Source: Colius striatus
Taxonomy: Eukaryota > Chordata > Aves > Coliiformes > Coliidae
Reading direction: 5' to 3'
Length of the DNA: 64,000 bases
Assembly: GCF_028858725.1 (NCBI RefSeq)
Contig: NC_084771.1
Coordinates: 6,476,915 to 6,540,914 of the forward strand
In this document: piece after piece, positions 1-37,225 of the stretch
Position numbering within the stretch: the first letter of the stretch is position 1
Layout of the letters: the number at the start of each line of letters is the position of its first letter
The notes under the pieces: generated by a model
Seen by the model: only the letters and a program-made list of their open reading frames with translations
Databases searched by the model: none
What the model was told of the DNA's origin: nothing
Position numbers and translations under genes: made by a program

Positions 1-1280
1 GTTTGCTGGTTCACCCCAGCAGTCAAACTGCTTTCCATCATCTCAATTTAGTGAAAAGACTGTTCTGAAAGTTGAAATTTCATTTCTTTCCTTCAAAAAA
101 TGAAAATTGTCTCATTGCTTCATTTCTTGTAGCCTTGGTGTGTGAAATCCTTACACAATGTCTGTCTCCATCTGATTCCTCACCCCACTGCCCACTGCCT
201 ACTTGTCAATACCCTATCTAGCAGTCCTTGTTGTCTTTGGTGTCACTCTCTTGGGCTGTTCTACTGTCATGTGCCCTCTGTGCTCCCAGATGCTACTATA
301 CTGTCTTCTTCAAAACACACTTGAATACAACTTGATATTCTATTTGTGCAAAACAGCATTGACTCAGATAATCTTATTTTAGATGATCCTATTTTAGAGA
401 GATTTGACTGAAATCCTGGAGAAGTAGGCTCCTTCTTTAGTCATTGCTCATTTTAAACAGAAAAGTCAGTAGATGTTCTTGGGAAAGAAATGGTTCACAA
501 ACTGTTTTAAACACGTGAATAATCTGCCTCTTGAAGCACATGGATAATCTACCGATTGTCCATGTGCTTCAAGACCGGTGTATTTAATAAGCTGTGTATT
601 TCAGAAGAGAGAGCAGCTAGGAGAGAAGAGTAGGGACTGCAGAAAGCTGCTTTTAGAGCAAAAGAAAGGAGACCTCAAGCATCACACACAGCTCCAGAGA
701 AGCTCCTCCTGCAAGCATAGAAATTGACCCAGACATTCCTTCATTACGAAAATGGGATCTAAATTCCAGAAATACCCATGGGCAGTGGGAACTCAGGGGA
801 TTCAGCCAGCCAGTGTGTTTCAACATAGGAAGGAGCTGGCCTTGTTTTTATTTTTGTGCTTGTAGATTTTGTGCAGTAGATTTTGCCTCAACTAAGTTTT
901 GTCACTTCACATGAAGAGAGGGTTCCTGCCAAGGGCAGTCTCTGAGACCACAAAACCTGCATTTTCTTTGCTGTCTTGCAGCTGAAAGATGGCTGACTTT
1001 TTCTGACAGTTTCATCTTCAGAGAGAAAAATTTTCACACACTTTACCCTGGAAATTTCTGTTAGCCTCTCCTTTTTTTTTCAGTGCACTTTGAATTCTTG
1101 GACATTAAATATCTGTATTATCTTCTCTTGGAAGAAATGTGTCCTGGAAATTTTGATCTATCTGAAGATTTTTTTTTTTCCCCCATCCTTAAGTGGCTCT
1201 TTAACCCACAAATAGAAGTGACTGATCTGGAAAAACTTTAAATGAAAAGAAAGCTTTAGACGTAGCCTAAAGTCCCATGT
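1..1280. other. Non-coding flank, probably 5' intron of the KIAA1210-like gene
   Basis: AT-rich unique sequence without coding or CpG-island signal. The only striking structure is the hairpin at 529-574. Confidence 0.5.
529..574. repeat. Near-perfect 21-bp inverted repeat with 4-nt loop
   Basis: Arms 529-549 and 554-574 are complementary over 21 bp with one mismatch (T545 against G558, a U-G wobble in RNA) around the loop TACC. The left arm starts TCTTGAAGCACATGG. Confidence 0.9.
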
Positions 1281-1289
1281 TTCAGTTCA

Positions 1290-1885
1290 TAGAATCATAG
1301 AATGGTAGGGGTTGGAAGGCACCTTTAGAGATCATCTGGTCCAACCCCCCTGCAGAAGCAGGTTCACCCAGATCAGGTCACTCAGTAATGTGTCCAGGTG
1401 AGTTTTGAAGACCTCCAGACAAGGAGACTCCACAATCCCCCTGGGCAGCCTGGGCCAGGGCTTTCTCACCCCAACAGTAAAATACTTTTCCCTTATGTTT
1501 AAATGGAACTTTTTGTGTTCCAGCTGCTTCCTATTACCCCTTGTCCTGTCACTAGATGCACTATAAAAAAGAGATGCCCTCAGTCTCCTCTTCTTCAGAC
1601 TAAACAGCCCCTGTTCCTACAGCCTTTCCTCATAAGGAAGATGTTCTAGTCCCCTTAGCATCTTCATAGCCCTGAGCTGGCCTCTTTCCAGCAGTTCCCT
1701 GTCCATCTTGAGCTGGGGAGCCCAGAACTGGACACAGGACTCCAGGTGAGGTCTCACAAGGGCAGAGGAGAGGAGGAGCAGAACTTCCCTCGATCTGCTG
1801 GCCACACTCTTCTTGATGCATGCCAGAATGCCATTGGCCTTCTTGCTCATGACAGCACATTGCTGGCTAATGTTTAGTTCTGGCA
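1290..1885 (-). mobile_element. CR1 LINE, 5'-truncated, with 9-bp flanking duplication
   Basis: Read on the - strand, the element ends in the CR1 3' tail (complement of CATAGAATCATAGAATGG). It encodes the C-terminus of the CR1 ORF2 protein: [20 protein letters not shown], then [20 protein letters not shown]. It is truncated at the 5' side within ORF2. TTCAGTTCA occurs at 1281-1289 and again at 1886-1894 and looks like a target-site duplication. Confidence 0.93.
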
Positions 1886-1894
1886 TTCAGTTCA

Positions 1895-4800
1895 CTACTG
1901 TTTCAGCCTCACTTCCCCTGCAATATTCATACAGCTTAATTTGTTGAAAATGTCTCCAGACTCTTTCTTTCAGGCCCAGGATATAATAATTCTTCACGTT
2001 TGGTGAGAATAAGATCTTGGAAATCAATGTGAGACTGAAATGCACGGGCGTGGCAGATATGCATGTTACTCTTGCAGTATTTTATGGGGTTGTTTATCTT
2101 TTGTGTAGTGGTAGCACCTGATAGCGGTGTCGCCTGGTATGATTCCAGCATGCCGGTCTCCTATAGCAGAGGTGGTGCTTACCTCCTCCGTAGGGCTCAA
2201 TTTCAGGTGTTCAGTGTGACCATCTCAATTCCACACATCAAGAAACTCAAGGCTGAGCAATAACTAACTCAGCTACTGTCAGCAGCCCAGTAACTTGCCC
2301 TGTTATCCAGTGATAGAGCCAGGAAAGCAGCTAGTTCTCTAAAGTTCTAACACAGGACTCTCTGTCTGCTAGGATATGTTTGAGATCTCTCTCAAAGATT
2401 TTACTGTCTAAACCAATAATTGTCACCTTCACAGATATGGGCAATTTCTATGGCATTTTCTCAGTTTTTCAAGCTCCTGTAGAGTATGTTGAAGCCAGCT
2501 GATGTACTCCTTTCTGTAGCTACCTTTTGCTACCACACAGCAGTGGTGGGCTCACAGGGCTCTGCACACCATGGGTCAGGTATCAGTCATCTAACAGTTA
2601 CCAAAATTAATTAGGAGTTTGGAGAATGGGTAAAAAGCACGCACACAAGCTAGAAAACAGTGGCCAAATATGCTTGCTACCCAGGTCTGGGGTAGAAGAT
2701 GATGTATATTTGTTGCATTTGCCACATGGATAGGCAGAGACTGTAAGCTTTACTTTTATTCCCATACTTGTGTCTCTGATATCTTGACTCTGCTATCATG
2801 AGGCATGTCTGCTGTTTAGTGATAGTGGCTTGACGTTTCCTGTTGTCTTGCTCTTAAAACTGTTCCTAAAGGCAGTAATGCTTACTTGTATAATGCTTAT
2901 GGAGCTCCCTGACTGGCTATGTATTGCTGCTGCTGCTGGCAATGTTCTACTAGCTCCTTAGCATGGTTGCTGAATGACTCTGCTGCTTCTGTTACTCCTT
3001 TTTTAGGAAGAGTAGAAGAAGATTGTAATTCCAACTGTTTCCTACAATTTCCCCAGTGTGGTAGTGTGAAGAAAAAGAATTAAAACTACATGGGAAAAGT
3101 ACTAACTTACTCCCATGCTAATGCCAAATGATGCAATTCAACTGGGTCATTTAATGTACATTCCTTTAAAACAGAGGCAGTGTAGGCCCAAAATACTGTC
3201 TGAGCTCTGTTGTGTGCTTAAATCGTGACTGTGTTAGGGGCAGTCTTGATTTCAGCAAAGTTTTGTCATGTTTTTCCTTATTGATATAGACCAGAAAAAG
3301 CACTGGAAAAACTATATGATAAATTGTTGTCAGGTATGGGCCGTTCAGAAACATTTTACTTAGCTTTTGGCAAACAGATACTTGCTCTATTGTCTAAGCA
3401 GACACAAACTTGCAGTGGAGATCATCCTACTGAAAGTAACTACACAAGGTCGTGCTAATAAGCTCTGCAGAGTAATTAGGTGTGTGAGGGCAGCTTGAAG
3501 TGGCACGTCCAAAACTGGTTAACCTGTCTGGCATGGGTGCCAAGCTATGATAGCTTGGACTTGAGTTTGGGTTCTCTAGCTGTTTGTAGACTAACAGCTG
3601 CTCTGCTACTGGTGCCTGCCTCAGGTTTAAGGTAACACAGGACTGTGTATGCATGCTGCAGGCATGTCCCCATGTGCAGGGAGACCATTCTGTAGTGATT
3701 TAGCAAATGGCATGACTGCCTAGATGGAGGGAGTCTCTGGAGATGGGGCATCATTCAGGGGACAGAGGCATTTACTCTCTCAGTTCCTGGACTGGCAACA
3801 AAGTGCATTTCCACTGTTTTCTGTAGTAGCTCATGAATGTGTTCCTCTCCTTTTCCCTTCCCCCTTCTTATCCTTTTGGCTTCTCACACAATTACAGACT
3901 GAGCCTGTGTGACTGTATGAAAGGCATTTCCTCCTCTGACTTTTTTTTTTAAAGTCGTCCTCAGCCCACCAGCTGCTTTCCATTAGTGTTACACACACAC
4001 TCACTAGGAGGGCAGCACATAATGCTTCAGGCACTGCTGAGTAGCAGAAATCCTTCAGAACTCCTGTCAGACAGAGGCTTCTCAAAGGAGATTGTAGTTA
4101 AAAAGAATTCGGCACATTGAGACCTGTCGTCTGGCAAGCCTTCTCAGAGAAGCCAAGGTGTGGGGACAGAAGGCGGTGAGGGGGTGTTGTCTAAAGGCAA
4201 AGCTGTGAATTGATCTCTTTATGTGAGTGATTGATTGCTCTGGCTTTCTTGTCAAGGGGAGGAGATGAATGTTGTCTGTTGCTATGGTGAATTATGACCC
4301 CCTGTGTGATCACGGGAGAGTGTTTTATTGATATTAAAAATTGTCTACCTGCTTATCCAGACTTTGTGAAGCCTACTATTACTGTATTATTTGTGATCCT
4401 TGGAAAAGCACTTTAAACTTTTTCAAACCCCCTCTTTCTGTGAAAATTACAAAAGCAATATTCATAAACTTTGTAAACTTCTCCCACCACACTTACCAGT
4501 GGAGGCAGTAGCAAAAGTCCTAATGTAAACTGCTGTTTGTGCTATTTTCTTATACCTAAGTAAAACAATCACAAAACCCTGTTTCATGCTAGAAAAAATG
4601 CACTCTACAAGAGTACAATGGGATCAGCTGTGCAAGGTCAGATCCTGGTTCCTGCTGTCATGTTGCGTTGTACCCTTTTTCAGCCAAGTTGTTTGTGGGA
4701 TCACACACTATTCGGTGTGTTCCCTGAATATGGACCTTGAGGTGCAGTTTTCTCGGCTCTTTGCATGGAGAGCAAAGGGAGCTTTGTTTGTGGGGTTTCT

Positions 4801-7800
4801 GATATGCTCAAGGGATGTGAAAAATGAATAGAAATCTTGCCAGCTCTGCTATTGCTTTATGATTGACTCTGAAATCCTTTTCTGTGGACTTGCAGAGGGA
4901 AAACTTCACTTAACTGTTGTTTGATAAACTAGTTTGTTGATAACTTGTAGGATTCCCAGAGAGGAAAGCAATCAACTACTTTTTGTCAGAACAAAGTGCT
5001 CTAACGTGCTTTAGTAAGACAGAGTAAAAATGTAACCTGTCAGCCACCTTTTGCTACAGAATGTCATCTGGCATTTTGTGCATTTTTTTTTTTCCAGCTC
5101 TGGTCCTCAGGAGAAATAGAGAGGCTTTCTCTGAGGTCCTGCAATACCTTGAAGTGTGTTCTGGGGGGAGCTTGGCTACAGGGTGGTGTCCTAGAGGACC
5201 AGATGAGTGGAATGCATCTCCCTGCACTTATCCATTTTGCTGTGCAAAGTGTGTGTCCTGAAATCTGGAGCATAAGCTTGATTTCAAATATTTTTTGTAG
5301 CATGAAGGAAATTGGTCTTTAAAAGCTCCAGGCAAAAATTTCACCTCTTTCTCTTGGCTGCTTGCCATTGTCTGACTTCTATATAGGAGTATGAAGATGC
5401 TAACTGAATGCAGTGCTTTGTATTCCTGAGTCTTTATTTCCTCAAGCATTTATTTGATAGGAAAGAAGCTGTTCAGGGTCCAGCACCTCTTTTGATCTCT
5501 GTGTCATAAGGCCTTCCAGAATGCTTATACAGAAGCATGGAACTGAAGCTGAAGAAACACTAAAGGTGGGGCAGGAGCTTGCCTGCTGTGCAGTCTCCAA
5601 GCCTTCTGCATCACTGGAGAGACAGTAAGGAAGCTATGTCCCTTTTCTGAGGATAAGCAGAAACCATTTCTATTTGTCTTGAGCCTTTGTTAAATGCAGG
5701 AAACTCAAGTCCTGTACAATGTTAACTTCCCAGGAGTCCTTAAATACACAATTAAAGCAGTGAAAGGGAATTGTCTTCTTGTAGCATTCCCCCCTGCCAT
5801 GACGTATATGTTCAGTTGGGAAAAGTGAATGGTCAAAACACCACCCTGGGACTTTTGCATTGTCACTGCCCTCCTGTAAGCACTCCAGATATCTGTCCAG
5901 TTGCCTCAGTTTGTAAAGAGAAAAGGAAATTTCTCTTTTTTTCCATAAGACTCATTAATTCTGTTAATGAGTTGAAGAGCTCCAAGTGAGTGCAACTCAG
6001 CAGTATTATTAATGGAAGTTTTTTATGGAGCATAGTACTAAACTATCAACCCAGGTGAGGGTAGTGATGATTGCTAACTAGGTCCTGTTGCCTGCTTTGA
6101 AAGTAAGACAAGCCTTACAACATTGTAGGAGTTCTACTATTTTAAAATACACCATGGCAATGCAAATGGGGTCTAATAATGTCAGGCTTATTGTTGTGAT
6201 TGTGTCTCTATAGGATGCCACTTCACTGTTTGCAAGCAATTTGTTAATTCAAAAGTGTAATAATCCAGCCCATCACCCTGTGCTAGGAGAGGTGAACACT
6301 GCATAATCAGTCCTTGTTGGTCTCAGTCTTTTTTCAGTCTTTTCCATGGCGTTACCTAGGAATTGCTGCAGAAGACTCCCTGGGCAAGGCCAGGTGTGGC
6401 TTTTAAGATGTCTAGGCAGAGACCAGGTATCTTGTTTGTACTGTACTCCTGCAGCAGGAGGCCTGTGTATATGCAACGATGGGAAATGCTGTTTGAGAGA
6501 GGATTAAGAACATAATTAGAAACTTGTAGACTGGGAAAATGTGCCTACTGGTCCACCTTTAGCGGGAAGGAAATGGGAGCTGGGACTTGACAACTCTACT
6601 ACCTTGGCCAGCAGCTATCAATCTGTTACTGTTACACCTCAACAGCTCTCTCACTGAGAAGACAAACTCAGAGCTTCATCCTACAGCAAGCTTCTTCTCC
6701 CAGCTGTCCTCTACAATCTCCTAGCCTGAAAAATACCAGAAGTACTGTTTTAAAAGGCCATTTATTTAACCTGATATTTTTTATCACTAAAAATCAATAC
6801 ACATATAATAGTTGTTTAAAACTCTGTCTCTAATGGTGTAATGCTCTGGGAAAGTTCACAGAGTGGATGGACGGGGTTAGTACAGCTGATCGAACTGAAT
6901 GCACGTGGTATTGATATATCCTGACACTGCATCTGTCAACTGTCATTAAGGCCTGGAAGTGGTGAATGTCTGATGGTTCGATCAGTTAATGCCTGTACAC
7001 AGGCATTTGTATTGATGGGTTTTTGTCCTCTTTTTCTCCATTACGTTGATCCCCAGGGTAGAGTTTGTTGCTCAGAACATTTGCTAGCTGTTCTCTGTGA
7101 AGTAAACTCACTGCCACCAGAATTTGCAGTCTCTTGTCTAATTGCTAATTTTCCTTCACATATGTCATCAAGCTTTTAATGATGGAACTTGCACTTTACT
7201 GTAAATAGATACATATAGTTGTCATTTAAATGGCTAACTTAAAGCTTGGAGAAAACTTGGGATGATATCCTTCACCTCAAGTCACTATTCAGTTCACTGG
7301 AAAAAAGATGATACTGTGATGAGATACACAAAGGAACTAGTCCTAAATGGGGCAAATTTGTAAACAACTGAGGCACCCATCCAATTGACACTTGATCTCC
7401 ATGTGCCCTAGAGAACTCAGCTGTAAAATCAAGTTAATGCTGGAGCTGATTTGATTATGAAGAGACTGCCTCAGAGCTGAACTGCTTTGTAATTATAGTT
7501 CTACTTGTATAAAATGTATACCCATTGGAAAGAAATGCTTGCAGTAATAATAAACACAGCAGTCAGAAGATCTCCAAAGGATATTCTGGAGGGATTCTGA
7601 GTGAGCAACTGAGGTGATCAAGTAGTTAAATAAATATGGAGATGGTGAAAACAAAACTGGATCTGAAAGGAGCATTTTTTCTTGCTTTGATTTTAGTGAA
7701 AGTGTAAAGCAGAAGTTAGATGTTTAAATGGTCAAAATGTCAGGCTCACTCACGTTCTGTGAAAATAAGGTCAAGTCTGGGAACTTGCCAGTTTGTCCCT

Positions 7801-9603
7801 GTAAGTTTGTTGAGTGCTTTCTTGATGTTTTACTTCAATTGCTTTTCCTTATCCCTCAAGAATAATCAAACATAATCAATATGCATGGTGTATGGAGTGA
7901 GGGGGAAAATTGTAACCAATTTCCATGAGAAAGTCAGAGAAAGTCAGCTGATGGCCATTGCAATAAAAATATGCAGGAAATGCAGATGTTTTCATGGATA
8001 AGTGATGAGATATGGGGAAAAGGGGAGAAGACTTGAGTGGTTATGATCATCCAAAAGGAAAATCATTAAAGTTTTAGTTTTTATTGTTTCTCAATATTGT
8101 CATACAAATTGTTTCAAAAACATCCTCAGTGCATCCTATTTAGAAGACGTATGATCAGTCCTGGTTGCTGCAGTGACTTTTTCATTGATTTTAGCAAGTT
8201 GAGATGACATTGTTTGAAACTACTGTGTGTTAAAGCACTCCTGTGTTCACTGCTCACAGATGAGCTGATATAAAACAGAAGCAAACTGCAGTCTACCTCT
8301 TCCATTTCTACCTAGAGTTCAGCAGTATGGCAGTTTGCACATCTGTGTGCCTGCTACGGGGAGAGCTTGCTCCATGGTCTGTGTCTTTTGACAGCTCCGT
8401 GGCCTCTGCTTCTGATTTTGTGCACCATATCTTTTAAGTCGGTCTGAGGGTGTGGGTCCCAGTGCTTTTGGACGTGACAGATCATAGAAAGGGTGGATGG
8501 TACAGAAGAAATAGAATAGTTTACTATTTGGCCAAATTAATATAGACTCATAGTCTTGCTCGCTGATAAGGCAATTAACTTGGCAGTATTGTTATACCAC
8601 TTTGAGGTGGACAATTGTTAGATGAGGTCTATGCAGAAAGGGAGCAGGATTTATATCTGGTATTTTCATTTGTTTGTAAAGATTTCTTACTCTTTAAGTC
8701 CTGACACAGGATATTGGAACTGCCAACTATGTAATGTATCACCTAGTTATCTTCCAAAGCAAAGGACGCTATTTATGAGCTGCCCTGCTAAACTGTCACT
8801 TTTCCATTGTTGTTTGACATTTGTACTGTAACTCTTATGCTCTACTGCCTAATTCTTTTTGTCTCAGACAGATACCCATTTAGCAGTCTTGGAAAATACA
8901 AAGTGGAGCCAGTTAACATTGAATGATCTTAAAACTAGACTGAACTTTTGTTTTCATCAGGGAGGAAGATGATGCCATCAGCTAATTTGGTTGATCAATA
9001 GCCCTGCTTGCGATAAGGTTTCAAAGCTTGTGGCTAAAAGCAGATTGCACTGGATCCAAAATGAATTTGATCTCTTGGTTTCCACAAATGTAGCACAGCC
9101 CAGGATGATGCTTCAGTGCTGATGCTTAACTAATTTTAATAATGCTGACAGACTAGCTTGATGCCTGCTGTGAGGACACTGGAACACATGAACCCTTGGC
9201 AGCACAGCACTTAACATATTTTTTACAGTAGCATGGAGCTGTTACTCTCTCACAAAGAGCAATCATAAAGGTTCATTATTCTGAGCCTGGGAAGCATTAC
9301 AGTCTTTGCTGAGCAAGTTTAATGACATTTTTCATTAATGCAAATTTTGATCCCAATTTCCTAAAAAGAGAGAGGTACTGGCAAGAAATTAGACTGGTTT
9401 GTTAGTTTTGGCTGGAGAAATAAGCATTGCTGAAAACCAGGAAAACGTCTGTGCAAACAAGTGTGCAAGCCATGTTTGTGAGAAGCATTTGGATCTACTT
9501 TTTTAGAAATGATCCAGCCATGTTCTTACTTCATGCTGGGTGGGACAATATTCTGCTGGGAAGGTGGACTGAAATTTAACTGATGTTTTCATCTCTATTT
9601 CAG
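1895..9603. other. Non-coding, probable 5' intron of the KIAA1210-like gene
   Basis: No exon, repeat family or CpG island recognised; short open frames only. Because the exon at 9604 has an acceptor, this stretch is most likely intron. A short noncoding exon could be hidden in it. Confidence 0.55.
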
Positions 9604-9613
9604 TGACTATATC

Positions 9614-35217
<25,604 letters not shown>

Positions 35218-37225
35218 CAGATGACATGAGCATCCTTCTTTGCATTGCCAAGAACTGTGTTAACTCCATTTAATCCCTTCTTTACTGTGACTGGGTTTTT
35301 TTTGAGAAATAAGAGCCTTACAACTTTTGATCAGACTGTTGTGTGTAAATACACAATGAAGAAATGCCATTGCAGGCTTAATTTGAAGGAAGCTGAGCAT
35401 TTCTTACTACCAAATACTAGGAAAACTTGATCCATTTGTTTCATCCTTACACATCTGACAGGGATGTTCTAAGAAGACATGCTTCAGGCTTTTGAAACAT
35501 TCCCCTTCAAAATAGGTGTTTCAAGTTTCTGCAGACCATTCAGTGTTTTGTGCAATGTGGCTTTGGCTAATAGATGCTATGAAATAGGTAGAATACTGGG
35601 CACTGACACATCATGACTCATGGACTTTGATGTCATCACACTTCTTTCTCTAATGCTGTCTGACTTTTGCTTCTGATTGTTAATGCATCTGTTTTGTGAC
35701 AGTTGTAAGATCTAAATAGCATTGTGAGTTGGAGTAATTCTGGCTTCTGGGTGGTCTGAAGTCACAGTGCTGTCAGTCTTGTGCTTTGCTCCTTGATGCC
35801 CACTGGAATAGCCCAGAGCCACACATCTGTCTTTTACCATGAGCTGGAAACCAGCTGCACTCTAGCATATACTCTCCCTGCAGTTACATCTTTGGAAATC
35901 TGGGATAATTTGGGTGTTCTACCCAAAAAGAAAAGTCCTGTAATTAGAGCAAATAGCTCTAAAGGGGTTTTTGTTATATTCCTCAACCAATTGTCTCTCT
36001 TACAGAGTCTGTTGGGAATGGGAAGTATTTGCTGCCTAGAAGATAGCAGCTTATTTTCAGCAAATGCCACTCTATTCTCCATGTTCATGTGGATGTAGTC
36101 AGTTGTATTTAATATTAGTGGTAAAAGGGGCATCTGCTTTCCCCTTTGCATCATCAGTCTTTAACCAGTAACTCAACATCAGTCTAAGAATGTGCAGCTG
36201 GAGAAGGATCATTCTCTCAGGGCCTGGCCTTGCAGTCACTTAAGTCGACAGAAGTTTTGCTATTGACTTTGAAGGAAGCAGACACTTGAAAGAGAAGCTT
36301 TGTACGATGATGTTAGTGGTTTAAGCAGCAGTGGCACTTACTGGTCCTTTACAGTTTTTACAGCATTGCACATTTATGTAGGTTTTGTTTACAATCAATG
36401 ACAAATATGAAGGCTGACTTGTCTGAGGGACAGCTTTTAGCTGGAAAGTTGGTAGGTATTTTTAAGGAGAATATTATCTATTGACAGAATTAACAGCAAC
36501 CAAAAAAAGTGGTTTCAGATCAGCTCAAGCAAGACTTAAATCTTCCAGTCTTAGCCTGAATTTAATATGTAGCTCTTCAATTTGAAAACAGTATTAACTA
36601 GGAGCTGGACTGTGATTTAATTTTTTGTTATATAGGTGAAAACTTCCTCAGCCAAGTAGGCTCACTGAAGCTATAGATACTGTTTGTTTGCTACTGATGC
36701 CAGGAAGAGTAAGAGTTTCACATCAGCTTGATAATCCATGCCTATTTCACTACTTGTTTTTCTCTATTTTAGGAAGCATATCTTCTCTTCAAATAACTGA
36801 AACATTTGTATCTCTCTGAAACTTTTAAGTGTAATATAAATACTGAGCTTTGATCCCTGAAGTTTTGTACAGCTGCCATCCCATCACAAGCTTACTGACC
36901 CCGTATAAAATATGTGCATTTCTATATTCAGCAAACTCTCTTCTCTTTTTATTAGTGTGGACTGTGATCCTTCACCCAAAGTACTGCAAATGATACTAGA
37001 ATTTCTCTTTCCCTTGTTTTGTTTTGATCTTGTTTCTGCCTTTTCTCTTTGGAATGTATATATGGTTTTGTAATCCTTTTATTGAAGGAACCTCTTTTAT
37101 ATTCCATTCTCGTGTTTGGTTTATGATTAAATGCTGTTGCCAGTGATGATGATATAATTCCTGGGAAAAGAAGAGTGATAGATGGCCCTTGTTCACTAAG
37201 GAAAAAATAAAACCAGATCTTTGGT
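35218..37225 (+). other. Probable 3' UTR of the KIAA1210-like gene
   Basis: A roughly 2-kb stretch after the stop with no coding signal. The first canonical AATAAA that I see on the + strand is at 37206-37211. A GT/T-rich segment follows at about 37258-37280, which suits cleavage near 37225. An ATTAAA lies slightly upstream near 37126. Other AATAAA hexamers farther on (near 37880, 38696 and 39114) could make longer forms. Confidence 0.5.
37206..37211 (+). terminator. Candidate polyadenylation signal AATAAA
   Basis: First canonical hexamer after the stop at 35217, followed about 50 nt later by a T/GT-rich element. Consistent with the 3' end of the + strand gene, but not proved. Confidence 0.45.
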
